A DNA stretch of 17,331 bases from assembly GCA_934249275.1 (NCBI GenBank), contig CAKQKT010000035.1, forward strand, positions 1-17,331, written 5' to 3'. Source of the stretch: an uncultured Sutterella sp. (GTDB lineage Bacteria > Pseudomonadota > Gammaproteobacteria > Burkholderiales > Burkholderiaceae_F). Positions 5,485-13,044 of this stretch are shown here, in pieces (positions within the stretch are counted from its first letter, which is position 1; each line of letters begins with the position of its first letter). The position numbers were made by a program, and so were the translations under genes. The notes below the pieces were generated by a model. The model was not told the DNA's origin, did no database searches, and saw only the letters and a program-made list of their open reading frames with translations.

Positions 5485-7269
5485 ATGATGACGAAGAAGG
5501 CTTTGAGCCTGTTGGTCGGCGCGCTGCTCGGCGGCGCCCTTCTCAGCGGCGAAGCGATGGCCGGCCAGTCGCTGGCCGACTTTCACAACAAGATGGGCGG
5601 CTGCGCGTCCTGCCACGGCACGAACGCCGTGAAAGCGACGGCTGTTCCGGACGACGAGCGCGACCTCAACAAGCAGTGCCAGACCTGCCACGGTTCCTAC
5701 AAGGACATCAAGAAGACGGGCACGGAAATCGACCCGCACCATTCGCACCTCGGCGACATCAACTGCACGACCTGCCATACGGCTCATGCCCAGCCGAAGC
5801 TCGTCTGCAACGACTGCCACACCTTCACAAACAAGATGCCGTTTGCGGATGCCGCCAAGGCCCAGCCCAAGGCCGAGCCCGACGCAGCCGCCATCGAAGC
5901 GGCCATGAAGGCCGAGCCGCGCGAATCCTATGACGTCGTCGTGATCGGTGCCGGCAGCGCCGGCTTCAACGCCGCCATCGCCGCCATGCGCGCGGGTGCT
6001 TCTGTTCTCCTCCTTGAGAAGCACGCTTTCTCCGGCGGCAACTCCATGCTCGCCGCGGGCGGCTACAACGCCGTCGGCACGAAGCAGCAGAAGGCCAAGG
6101 GCATCGTCGACACGACCGAAGCCTATGTTGAGGACACGCTCAAGGGCGGCCGCGGCAAGAACGACCGCGCGCTCGTTGAAATTCTCGCCAAGGAAAGCGC
6201 CTCCGGCGTCGAATGGCTTGAATCCATGGGCGCCGACCTCTCCGAAGTCAAGCGCTCCGGCGGCGCCCGCGTCGACCGCACGCACCGTCCGACCGGCGGC
6301 GAAACCGTTGGCCCGCACATCGTGAAGACGCTCCGCGCCCAGGCTGAAAAGGACGGCGTGCCCGCCCGCCTCAACTCCCGCGCCGTGAAGCTCATCATCG
6401 ACGAAAATCACAAGGTCCACGGCGTCGTGGTTGAAGGCAAGCACAGCGGCCTTTACCGCGTCAATGCCAAGGCCGTCGTGCTCGCCACGGGCGGCTTCGG
6501 CCAGAACCAGGAAATGGTTGCCGTCTATCGTCCGACCTTCAAGGGCATGACGAGCTCCAACAACGTCACGTCCACCGGCGACGGCATCAAGATGGCGCTC
6601 GAATCCGGCGCCTCCATGACCGACATCGACTGGATCCAGGCGCATCCGACCGTCGGCAAGGGCAGCCGCATCCTCATCAGTGAAACCGTCCGCGGCGTCG
6701 GCGCCGTGATGGTCAACGAAAAGGGCGCCCGCTTCGTGAACGAACTCACGACCCGCGACCGCGCCAGCGACGCCATCCTCAAGCAGCCCGGCCGCCACGC
6801 CTGGCTCGTCTTTGACGCCGACCTCTACGCCAAGGCCAAGATGGTCCGCGGCTACGACCACCTCGGCATGCTGAAGAAGGGCAACACGGTTGAAGAGCTC
6901 GCCCAGGCCTCCGGCATGGACCCGAAGGTTCTTGAAAAGACGCTCTCCGACTACAACGCCTACCGCGCCAAGGGCCATGACGACGCATTCGGCCGCGCCG
7001 ACATGCCGCTCGCCGTTGCCAAGGCTCCGTTCTACGCCGTTGAAGTCGCGCCCGGCATCCATCACACGATGGGCGGCGTGGCCATCACGACCGAAAGCGA
7101 AGTGCTCGACATCCAGTCCCGTCCGATGCCCGGCCTTTATGCCGCAGGTGAAGTGACGGGCGGCGTCCACGGCTTCAACCGCCTCGGCGGCAACGCCGTC
7201 GCCGACACCGTGGTCTTCGGCCGCCGCGCCGGCGAACACGCTGCGAAGTTCGCGCTCGAACAGAAGTAA
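5485..7269 (+). CDS. fccA: Tetraheme flavocytochrome c fumarate reductase (periplasmic)
   Basis: A 594-residue soluble periplasmic enzyme reducing fumarate to succinate as terminal electron acceptor. ATG 5485 follows AAGGAG (5471-5476) by 8 bases. A signal peptide ends near AMAG (residue 27). Four CxxCH heme sites follow: C40, C65, C94 and C108. The FAD domain begins with YDVVVIGAGSAG (149-160). The catalytic residues recalled for Shewanella Fcc3 (mature numbering His365, Glu378, Arg381, Arg402, His504, Arg544) all occur here at a constant offset of +22: His387, Glu400, Arg403, Arg424, His526 and Arg566, in IQAHPT, ISETVRG, TTRDRAS, HHTMGG and NRLGGN. Length and domain order equal FccA. Electrons would come from a membrane quinol dehydrogenase such as CymA/NapC, not in this window. 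It stands behind its own operator-rich promoter. Confidence 0.92.
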   Translation: MMTKKALSLLVGALLGGALLSGEAMAGQSLADFHNKMGGCASCHGTNAVKATAVPDDERDLNKQCQTCHGSYKDIKKTGTEIDPHHSHLGDINCTTCHTAHAQPKLVCNDCHTFTNKMPFADAAKAQPKAEPDAAAIEAAMKAEPRESYDVVVIGAGSAGFNAAIAAMRAGASVLLLEKHAFSGGNSMLAAGGYNAVGTKQQKAKGIVDTTEAYVEDTLKGGRGKNDRALVEILAKESASGVEWLESMGADLSEVKRSGGARVDRTHRPTGGETVGPHIVKTLRAQAEKDGVPARLNSRAVKLIIDENHKVHGVVVEGKHSGLYRVNAKAVVLATGGFGQNQEMVAVYRPTFKGMTSSNNVTSTGDGIKMALESGASMTDIDWIQAHPTVGKGSRILISETVRGVGAVMVNEKGARFVNELTTRDRASDAILKQPGRHAWLVFDADLYAKAKMVRGYDHLGMLKKGNTVEELAQASGMDPKVLEKTLSDYNAYRAKGHDDAFGRADMPLAVAKAPFYAVEVAPGIHHTMGGVAITTESEVLDIQSRPMPGLYAAGEVTGGVHGFNRLGGNAVADTVVFGRRAGEHAAKFALEQK

Positions 7270-7294
7270 GAGACTTCTAAAGCCCCTCGAAAAA

Positions 7295-7365
7295 CCGGGC
7301 CTCGGCAACGGGGCCCGGAACTATAAAAACAAAGGCGCCGTCCGCGGAATTTCTGCGGGCGGCGC
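7295..7365 (+). terminator. Two hairpins between fccA and the LysR gene
   Basis: The first hairpin pairs CCGGGCC (7295-7301) with GGCCCGG (7312-7318). The second pairs 11 bases (7335-7345 with 7355-7365, one G-U) around a 9-nt loop. The second is followed by TATCATTT and then directly by the GGAGG of the LysR gene. Neither has a strong T-run, so this may be a partial terminator that lowers read-through into the regulator gene. Confidence 0.45.
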
Positions 7366-7387
7366 TATCATTTGGAGGATCCGAACT

Positions 7388-8296
7388 TTGACGATATGTC
7401 CCATGCGAATCACGCTGCGCCAGCTCTCCGTCTTCCGAAGCCTCTATGAGACGCACCGCGTCTCGGCCACCGCTTCGAAGCTCCATCTCTCCGCCTCCGC
7501 CGTGAGCCAGTCTCTGAAGGAGCTCGAAGGCGCGCTCAATGCGCGTCTCTTCGTGCGCGAAAGCAAGGGGCTCACACCCACGCCGGCCGCGCTCACCCTT
7601 CTCCCCTACGCCGCCCTTCTCGTCGACAAGGCCGACGAAGTCGAGGCGCTCTTTGCCGAATCGAGCGAAGGACGCGCCGGCACGATCGCCGTGGGCGCCA
7701 ACAGGCGCTTCGGCATCTATGTGCTCTCCCGAAGAATCATGCAGATGAAGCGCAAGATGCCGTCCGTGGAAACGAGCCTCATGATCGAAGACAACAAGGT
7801 CGTCGAGGAAGCCGTTGCAAGCCACCGCATCGACATCGGCTTCATAAGCGGCCGTCCTTCCGATCCCGATCTCGACGGCTTTCCGTGCTTTGAGGACCGA
7901 CAGGTGATCGTGGTCGGCCTCGGCAGCCCGCTCATGTCCGCCTACGTCACGGCCCGCGAGCTCTCCGACACCACCTGGGTGCTCGAGCGCGAGCAGCGCA
8001 CCCAGCACGACGTCGCCGCACATCTTGAAGCAAGAGGCATTCGAATCCGTCATTCCATCACCATGGACACCATGGGCGCCGTAAAGCGCGCAACGGGCAC
8101 TGGACTCGGCGTCGCCGTCCTTCCCTACCTTTCCGTGCGCGAGGAAATCCTGCGCGGGGACCTCGTTGAAATCATGAAGCCCGCATCGGGCGAACTCACC
8201 GACGCCCAGAAGATCTGGGCCGTCTGGCGCAAAGAGAGCGACCAGGCGCTTCGCAACGCCTTCCTGCAGGCCTGCGACATCGAGCCCATCAATTGA
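7388..8296 (+). CDS. LysR-family transcriptional regulator
   Basis: A 302-residue DNA-binding regulator. The N-terminal winged helix-turn-helix covers about residues 6-65 (MRITLRQLSVFRSLYETHRV, then ASAVSQSLKELEGALNARLF and the LTPTPA turn). The effector-binding domain (about 90-295) includes GTIAVGANRRFGIYVLSRRI and a G-L-G-V-A-V-L-P motif. The TTG at 7388 is chosen as start because GGAGG (7374-7378) lies 9 bases upstream. The first ATG (7403, giving MRITLRQL) is 24 bases from that site but matches where most family members begin, so it remains possible. The gene follows fccA in the same direction and likely senses a metabolite connected with it. The inverted repeat at 5326-5350 is a candidate target. 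Confidence 0.9.
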   Translation: MTICPMRITLRQLSVFRSLYETHRVSATASKLHLSASAVSQSLKELEGALNARLFVRESKGLTPTPAALTLLPYAALLVDKADEVEALFAESSEGRAGTIAVGANRRFGIYVLSRRIMQMKRKMPSVETSLMIEDNKVVEEAVASHRIDIGFISGRPSDPDLDGFPCFEDRQVIVVGLGSPLMSAYVTARELSDTTWVLEREQRTQHDVAAHLEARGIRIRHSITMDTMGAVKRATGTGLGVAVLPYLSVREEILRGDLVEIMKPASGELTDAQKIWAVWRKESDQALRNAFLQACDIEPIN

Positions 8297-8322
8297 CCTT
8301 TGGGAAGACTGCAGAAAGACGA

Positions 8323-8352
8323 ACGGCCGTGCGCAATGCAGCGAACGGCCGT
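8323..8352 (+). terminator. Hairpin after the LysR gene
   Basis: The octamer ACGGCCGT occurs at 8323-8330 and 8345-8352. It is self-complementary, so the two copies can pair into one 8-bp stem or each fold alone. Only TTGGCTT follows, so it is a weak intrinsic terminator at best. Confidence 0.4.
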
Positions 8353-8467
8353 TTGGCTTATGGTCGGGTGCCGTCCGGCCGAAGCCGGTGAATCGAGACC
8401 GCGGTAAGAAGTATAAGAAGCTTTTGAGCTGTGAAAGTACTAGCGTAAAAGTGATCGGAAGAAGTAC

Positions 8468-8507
8468 AAAAAAGGCAGGGGACTTCCGGTCTGGCCTGCT
8501 TGCAGGC
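8468..8507 (-). terminator. Terminator of the minus-strand DIP1984 unit
   Basis: Read on the minus strand, GCAGG (8499-8495) pairs with CCTGC (8479-8475), with a small inner GAC/GTC pairing, and is followed after one C by six T (8473-8468). A competing hairpin, GCCTGC-AA-GCAGGC (8507-8494), overlaps it. This is the likely 3' end of the minus-strand operon. Confidence 0.55.
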
Positions 8508-8550
8508 TTTGGCTCCGCCTTCACTCAGCCTCGTCGGACGGCATAAGACG

Positions 8551-9006
8551 TTACAGGAGATCGGTCTCCCAGTTTGCCTGCTGAATGCGGGCATCAAGCG
8601 CATTGATGCGAAGCGCCAGCGCATCGAGCTCGGCATGCCGGGCGGCGACGTCGAAGGTCGTCACCGAACGGATCGAGCCAGGACGGTCGTAGTGATTGAA
8701 GCTCACCACTGAACTGCGAATAACCTCTCTCATCACGCGAAACTGCTTTTGAGACACGTCGCGCTCGGCAATCCAGTCGGCAAGGAGACGTCCTTCGATC
8801 TTCGCGGCGAAATTGGTGCGTGCAATGCGGACAACAATGTCCGTAAGTTCGGCCGACGCCTTTTCAACCATGGCGTAGAGCTCTTCCGGATCTTCGCACG
8901 GCGGAAGGCCCTGCTGCACGCGCGTGCAGGCATGGAGCCTTTCCTGAAGACGAGTCAGACGAGCCTCGAGCTCCTTTCGGGCATTGAGTGCTTCGGCAAG
9001 CTTCAT
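8551..9006 (-). CDS. DIP1984-family protein, copy 2
   Basis: A 151-residue soluble protein of the DIP1984 family (sometimes called septicolysin-like), which has no established biochemical function. Family marks are MKLAEAL at the N-terminus, a heptad-like first helix, CEDPEELYAM, VRIARTN (about 59-65), LLADWIAERDVS (about 74-85), TTFDVAAR and the closing DARIQQANWETDLL. Most of the protein is predicted helical and charged, consistent with a coiled-coil bundle. ATG 9006 begins 1 base after the stop of the preceding copy, with GGAGG inside that gene's last codons, so the two are translationally coupled. The two copies agree at roughly half their positions by eye, so this is an old tandem duplication. 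Confidence 0.85.
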   Translation of the reverse strand: MKLAEALNARKELEARLTRLQERLHACTRVQQGLPPCEDPEELYAMVEKASAELTDIVVRIARTNFAAKIEGRLLADWIAERDVSQKQFRVMREVIRSSVVSFNHYDRPGSIRSVTTFDVAARHAELDALALRINALDARIQQANWETDLL

Positions 9007-9007
9007 T

Positions 9008-9469
9008 TCACTCTACCTCCAAAAGCTCGGTCGTCCAGTTCGCGGACTGGATGCGGGAATCGATTTCGCGAACGCGGGCGGCGAGGCGGTCGGCCTCCTG
9101 CTTGCGGGCAGCAACATCGATCGTAGTCACAACGGGAATGTCGTCGGCATTGCGGCGCTCAACGCGTTCGGACGCCTTGTCGACGACGCCCGAAAGGATT
9201 TTGAAGCGCCTCACCGACACGTCGCGCTCGGCGATCCAGTCGGCGAGCGGACGGCCGTCCACAACCGTCGCCTGATTCGTGCGGGCGATGCGAACCATGA
9301 CGGCGCGCAGATCGGCGGCCGTCTGATGAAGAAGGCCGAAGAGCTTCTCCGGATCTTCGCGAACGGCATCGCCTTCCTGGATGAGCACGTTGGCCTTGAG
9401 GCGATTCTCGATCGACGTAAATCGCGCATCAAGAGCCTTGCGCTCGGCAAGGGCTTCTGCAAGCTTCAT
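9008..9469 (-). CDS. DIP1984-family protein, copy 1
   Basis: A 153-residue paralogue of the 8551-9006 protein, encoded just upstream of it. It shows the same landmarks: MKLAEALAERKALDARF, EDPEKLFGLL, VRIARTNQAT, PLADWIAERDVS, TTIDVAARKQ and DSRIQSANWTTELL. Helix-rich, with no signal peptide or membrane segment, so probably cytoplasmic. ATG 9469 follows AAGGA by about 7 bases. It lies 39 bases after the DUF4261 gene on the same strand, so the three genes likely share a transcript. The family occurs across distant bacteria, and I know of no assigned reaction. Confidence 0.85.
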   Translation of the reverse strand: MKLAEALAERKALDARFTSIENRLKANVLIQEGDAVREDPEKLFGLLHQTAADLRAVMVRIARTNQATVVDGRPLADWIAERDVSVRRFKILSGVVDKASERVERRNADDIPVVTTIDVAARKQEADRLAARVREIDSRIQSANWTTELLEVE

Positions 9470-9508
9470 ACAATATCCTTTCGGGAACTAATTCCGCGTT
9501 TTTCAAGC

Positions 9509-10291
9509 TTAGAGCGTGATATGCATAGTCTTGAGACCGGGGATCATCGTGCTTTCGGCATAGCAGACGGGCTTGGCGTTTTCCGGATGGAGGCCGAGAA
9601 TCTGACCGTCGCGCAGGCCCTTGCCGGTCTTGAGCGTATAGGACGCGACCGTGTAGAGGAATTCCTGAATGACTTCGGGCTTTTCGGCGGTCGGGTTGAT
9701 TTCAAGCTCATGGTGGCCGAGGAAGCTCATGCCCATGGTGAAGGCGACGAAGTGCGTGTCGTCGGCCTTGGCGATGGCGAAGGTGACGAGGTTGAAGAGC
9801 GGAAGCTCGCCGCCCTTCAGGACGGCGGCGCCTTCACGATAGCCGTCGGTGCCGAGGATCGTGGAGCCCGTGTCAATGGCAAGAGCGGACGGCTGGCTGC
9901 AGAGCGAGGCGGCAGCCTTGACGAGCGTCTGGGCGGCTTCGACGACCGTGGCGGTCTTCGGAATGGCGGCAAGAGCGATGTGGGCGCGGTGCAGCTGGGC
10001 CATGGCGCCGGCCTGCGGCCAGAGCGGATTCATGGCGGCGTGCATGCGGGCCATTTCAGCGGGCAGCGGTTCGTCGAAGAGCTTCACGGCAATGACGACG
10101 CCGTCGACCTCAAAGACGAGGGAGTCGGTCGGATCGGCCGGCATGTCCTCTTCGGGGATCTTGATCTCCCATTCGTCGGAAAGGGTCTTCGCAAAGAGCA
10201 CCGGATCCCATTCGTCGCTCGAAAGCAGGACGGAGGCCTCGACGGGCGTGATCTGAACATCGGATTCGGAAGCTTTGGTTTCTTCGGTCAT
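9509..10291 (-). CDS. DUF4261-domain protein
   Basis: A 260-residue soluble protein when started at ATG 10291 (MTEETKASESDVQ...). An in-frame ATG at 10324 would add 11 residues (MSLSKTYRVVV); neither has a strong ribosome site, and 10291 is preferred because AGAG lies 8 bases upstream and the extra residues do not look family-like. The DUF4261 pattern is visible in the central part: FEVDGVVIAVKLFDEPLPAE, MNPLWPQAGAMAQLHRAHIA, then PSALAIDTGSTILG and a C-terminal LGHHELEINP region. No signal peptide, membrane segment or nucleotide-binding loop is seen. The function of the family is not established. It leads the apparent operon with the two DIP1984 genes behind a good -10 element. Confidence 0.8.
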   Translation of the reverse strand: MTEETKASESDVQITPVEASVLLSSDEWDPVLFAKTLSDEWEIKIPEEDMPADPTDSLVFEVDGVVIAVKLFDEPLPAEMARMHAAMNPLWPQAGAMAQLHRAHIALAAIPKTATVVEAAQTLVKAAASLCSQPSALAIDTGSTILGTDGYREGAAVLKGGELPLFNLVTFAIAKADDTHFVAFTMGMSFLGHHELEINPTAEKPEVIQEFLYTVASYTLKTGKGLRDGQILGLHPENAKPVCYAESTMIPGLKTMHITL

Positions 10292-10361
10292 GACTACAAC
10301 TCTGTATGTTTTTGAAAGGGACATGCGGCAGCAGAAAGGCTCTCCTCAAGCCCGGTCAGAA

Positions 10362-10399
10362 CAGCGTCCGGACGCTGCGCCGCAAGGCTGTCAATTATA
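10362..10399 (-). promoter_or_regulatory. Promoter and palindromic operator of the DUF4261-DIP1984 unit
   Basis: On the minus strand a perfect TATAAT (10399-10394) gives a start near 10387; no good -35 is seen, so an activator may be needed. Just downstream, CAGCGTCCGGACGCTG (10377-10362) is a perfect 16-bp palindrome at about +11 to +26, a typical repressor position. Both elements are seen directly; the regulatory role is inferred. Confidence 0.5.
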
Positions 10400-10425
10400 G
10401 CCTACCGTGGTGCAATGACTCTGCC

Positions 10426-11166
10426 TCACGGGGCAAGACGGGCCACCGCGTACTGCTTTTCATCGGGCGTGAACTGATACGAGTCGCCGATCTTCCTCAC
10501 GGTGCGCTCGATCGTCTTCGCATCCAGACGGCCCGCATCACGCCAGGCTTCCATCCGAGCATAGACGGCCTGCGCGTCACCGACGGCGAGCATCGAAAGA
10601 CACCAGGCTAGGCTGAGAGAAAGGTAGTAGTCGCCCGATGCGGCAAGCGGAAGCGCCCTGCTCTCCGGCGCATCCAAGAGGTCAAGAGAGGGCTTCACCC
10701 ATTCGGGGAAACGGTAGTGCTCGAGAAGCCATACCTCGGCCACGCGAACGGTCCAGCGATCGTCGCTCGCGAGCTTCTCCGAAATGTACGGGAGCAATGC
10801 CAGCGGATGCTCGCGAAAGACCTTGACGGCGGAACCCATGAGGTCGCACGTCGCCCAGCCCGTCATGTGAGGAAGGAGCCTGTCGACATAGCTGAGGCGC
10901 TCGTCAAGCGTCAGGTCCTTTGCAGAGCCCGCCACGATCTCGCAGGTCATCAGAGCTTCCTGTGAGGCAAAGCGCTCCTCGGCAAGCATGCCGTCGAGAA
11001 AGGCGTGGGCGCCAGGCGACTTGAGAAGATCCTTCGCAACCCGTCGGACGGCGGGCATGCGAACGCCGAGCCGGTCCGTAATGCCGGGCTGAAGCCTGTC
11101 GCCGAAGACCTTGTAGTCCGGGTCGGCCAGTGAGACGAAGAGCGCATGAAGTTCGGCAGGCGTCAT
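10426..11166 (-). CDS. DNA alkylation repair protein, AlkD-like HEAT-repeat glycosylase
   Basis: A 246-residue all-helical protein of the DNA alkylation repair family, which in AlkD removes bulky or positively charged N-alkylated bases without flipping them out. Family marks: a start like DPDYKVFGDRLQPGITDRLG, the strongly conserved HMTGWATCDLMGSAVK (about residues 99-114), then RWTVRVAEVWLLEHYR (about 136-151) and a late YYLSLSLAWCLSMLAV helix. The Trp-Ala-x-x-Asp element is the expected catalytic-cleft signature. ATG 11166 is preceded by AAGGA about 8 bases upstream. It is on the same strand as the DUF4261 unit, but the TATAAT at 10399-10394 lies between them, so the genes may be expressed separately. 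Confidence 0.88.
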   Translation of the reverse strand: MTPAELHALFVSLADPDYKVFGDRLQPGITDRLGVRMPAVRRVAKDLLKSPGAHAFLDGMLAEERFASQEALMTCEIVAGSAKDLTLDERLSYVDRLLPHMTGWATCDLMGSAVKVFREHPLALLPYISEKLASDDRWTVRVAEVWLLEHYRFPEWVKPSLDLLDAPESRALPLAASGDYYLSLSLAWCLSMLAVGDAQAVYARMEAWRDAGRLDAKTIERTVRKIGDSYQFTPDEKQYAVARLAP

Positions 11167-11186
11167 TTCAGGTCCTTTTGAAAATT

Positions 11187-11221
11187 AAAAAGCCGTTCCG
11201 GCGACAAACCGGAACGGCTTT
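11187..11221 (-). terminator. Intrinsic terminator after the urdA-like gene
   Basis: AAAGCCGTTCCGG (11189-11201) pairs perfectly with CCGGAACGGCTTT (11209-11221). On the minus strand the stem runs into TTTTT, ending the flavoprotein transcript ahead of the AlkD-like gene. Confidence 0.88.
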
Positions 11222-11280
11222 GATTGTAAGCGAGGATTGAGGGCGCTCAGGCGCGGGCCGGCGCACCCTCGGGATGATCC

Positions 11281-13044
11281 TTACTTGGCAGCCTTGGCGG
11301 CGGCTTCACCGGCAATGCGGCCGAACACGATGATGTCCGTGTAGGCGTTGCCGCCGAGACGGTTCGTGCCGTGCGTGACGCCGGTCACCTCACCCGCAGC
11401 CCAGAGACCCGGGATGACCTTGCCTTCGGCCGTCAGGGCCTGGGCCTTTTCGTTGATGCGGACGCCACCCATCGTATGGTGGGTGGACGGAACGGCCTTG
11501 ATGACGTAGTACTTGCCCTGCGACATGTCCATCAGACCGGCGCGGTGGTGGAAGTCCTTGTCATTGCCCTTGCCGGCCATGTCGGAGACGCGCTTGACGG
11601 TCTTCTGGAGCTGGTCGTACGGGATCTTCGTGAAGTCGGCGATGCACTTCAGGTCGTCGCACGTGGCCATGACGCCCTGCTTCGTGAAGGCTTCGTATTC
11701 GGTCGGATGTTCCTTGACCGTGTTGGAGATCTTGCCGATGTTGTCGTTCCAGAGAACCCAGCAGTAGCGGCCGGTCTGGTTGAGGATGGCTTCGGACAGC
11801 ACGTCGCGGCGGCCGAGTTCCTCAACGAAGCGCTTGCCTTCCTGGTTGAGCATGATGGCGCCGTCGAAGCGGGAGTCGGCGATGAGCTCGATCACGCCGG
11901 AGATCGGGTCGCAGATCGGATACGTCTGGATGTAGCCCATGTTGACGAGCTGGGCGCCGGCGCGTTCGGCCATGTAGAGGGCTTCGCCCGTGGAGCCCGG
12001 TGCGTCGGTGGTCTTGAAGCGCTCGTCAATCTTCGGGTTGTACTTCTTCACCATTTCGGGATTGGCGCCGAAGCCGCCCGTGGCGAGCACGACGCCGCCC
12101 TTGGCGTTGAAGGTGTATTCGGAGCCGTTCATCGTGGCCTTGACGCCGACGACGCGGCCGGTCTTGTCCTTGATGAGCTCTTCGGCCTTCATGTTCGTGA
12201 TGACCGGAATGCCGAGCTCATCGGCCTTGGCCTGGAACTTGGCGATGAATTCCGTGCCGGTATGGCCGACCGGGATCAGGGCGCGCTTGCGGCTGTGGCC
12301 GCCGAAGAAGAAGAGGTTGTCGTCCTCGAAGCGGACGCCGAGGTAGTCCTTGCACCACTTGGCGGCGTCAAGCGCTTCGTGGGTCATGACGTTGATGACC
12401 TTCATGTCGCCCTTTTCGTCGCCGCCCTTGAAGGTGTCCTTGGCGTGCAGTTCGGGAGAGTCGTCCGTGATGCCGAGCTTGGGCTGGACCCAGTTGCGGG
12501 CAACGTTCATTTCGGCGCCGGAAATCAGGGAGTTGCCGCCGACGGCGGGCATCTTTTCAAGAAGCACGACGTTGGCGCCGGCGTTCTTGGCGGTGATGGC
12601 GGCGGAGAAGCCCGCACCGCCCGCACCGATCACGACGACGTCGTAGGTGCTGTTCTTCGGAAGTTCGCGGGAGGCCTTCTTGAGAGCCTTCTTGTCGGCC
12701 TTGGCGAGCGTCACGCCGGCCTTCTTCGCGGCGTCGTTGACGGCGTCGATGAAGCCCTTGGAGGAGAAGGTGGCGCCGGAGACGAGATCAACGTCGGTGG
12801 AGGAGAGCGCAACGACTTCGTCCTTGAATTCCGTGAAGACCTTCTTCGCGAGAATCGGGTTTTCAGCGGACTTGACGATCTTGATGTCCTGGATCTTGCC
12901 GGCATCGAACGTCACGGCAACGGTGATGTCGCCGTGCTTGCCGACGCCCGTGCCTTCGACAGTGGTCGGAGCGGCAAAGACCGAAGCGGAAAGCGTGCCT
13001 GCCGCGAGCATCGCGGCAGCGGAGAGAAGAGTTTTCTTGAACAT
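11281..13044 (-). CDS. urdA: FMN/FAD flavoprotein reductase, probable urocanate reductase (UrdA-like)
   Basis: A 587-residue exported flavoprotein without heme sites. ATG 13044 is chosen because the signal peptide MFKKTLLSAAAMLAAGTLSA begins there; an in-frame ATG 28 codons upstream only adds a polar leader. An FMN-binding domain (about 26-112) carries the ApbE flavinylation motif DLVSGAT (86-92, FMN on Thr92). The FAD domain starts with YDVVVIGAGGAG (134-145). Active-site residues are Tyr375 (IQTYP), Asp390, Arg413 (GRRD), His522 (THHTMGG) and Arg562 (NRLGGN). Their spacing equals that recalled for Shewanella UrdA (Tyr373, Asp388, Arg411, His520, Arg560), and the fumarate-specific His is replaced by Tyr. 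UrdA reduces urocanate to imidazole propionate; related enzymes use other enoates, so the substrate is probable, not certain. Confidence 0.8.
   Translation of the reverse strand: MFKKTLLSAAAMLAAGTLSASVFAAPTTVEGTGVGKHGDITVAVTFDAGKIQDIKIVKSAENPILAKKVFTEFKDEVVALSSTDVDLVSGATFSSKGFIDAVNDAAKKAGVTLAKADKKALKKASRELPKNSTYDVVVIGAGGAGFSAAITAKNAGANVVLLEKMPAVGGNSLISGAEMNVARNWVQPKLGITDDSPELHAKDTFKGGDEKGDMKVINVMTHEALDAAKWCKDYLGVRFEDDNLFFFGGHSRKRALIPVGHTGTEFIAKFQAKADELGIPVITNMKAEELIKDKTGRVVGVKATMNGSEYTFNAKGGVVLATGGFGANPEMVKKYNPKIDERFKTTDAPGSTGEALYMAERAGAQLVNMGYIQTYPICDPISGVIELIADSRFDGAIMLNQEGKRFVEELGRRDVLSEAILNQTGRYCWVLWNDNIGKISNTVKEHPTEYEAFTKQGVMATCDDLKCIADFTKIPYDQLQKTVKRVSDMAGKGNDKDFHHRAGLMDMSQGKYYVIKAVPSTHHTMGGVRINEKAQALTAEGKVIPGLWAAGEVTGVTHGTNRLGGNAYTDIIVFGRIAGEAAAKAAK

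Noticed and set aside
5461..7308. A 615-codon minus-strand open frame opposite fccA
   Set aside because: It is antisense to a gene with heme and flavin motifs; the translation is low-complexity and has no recognisable fold or start signal.
8321..8352. Repeated GAACGGCCGT as a CRISPR or mobile-element repeat
   Set aside because: Only two copies 22 bases apart; best read as the arms of one hairpin. No CRISPR array, insertion sequence or tRNA gene was seen anywhere in the window.
8984..10315. A 443-codon plus-strand open frame across the DIP1984 and DUF4261 genes
   Set aside because: It is antisense to three genes with family-level motifs and coupled starts; the translation shows no domain.
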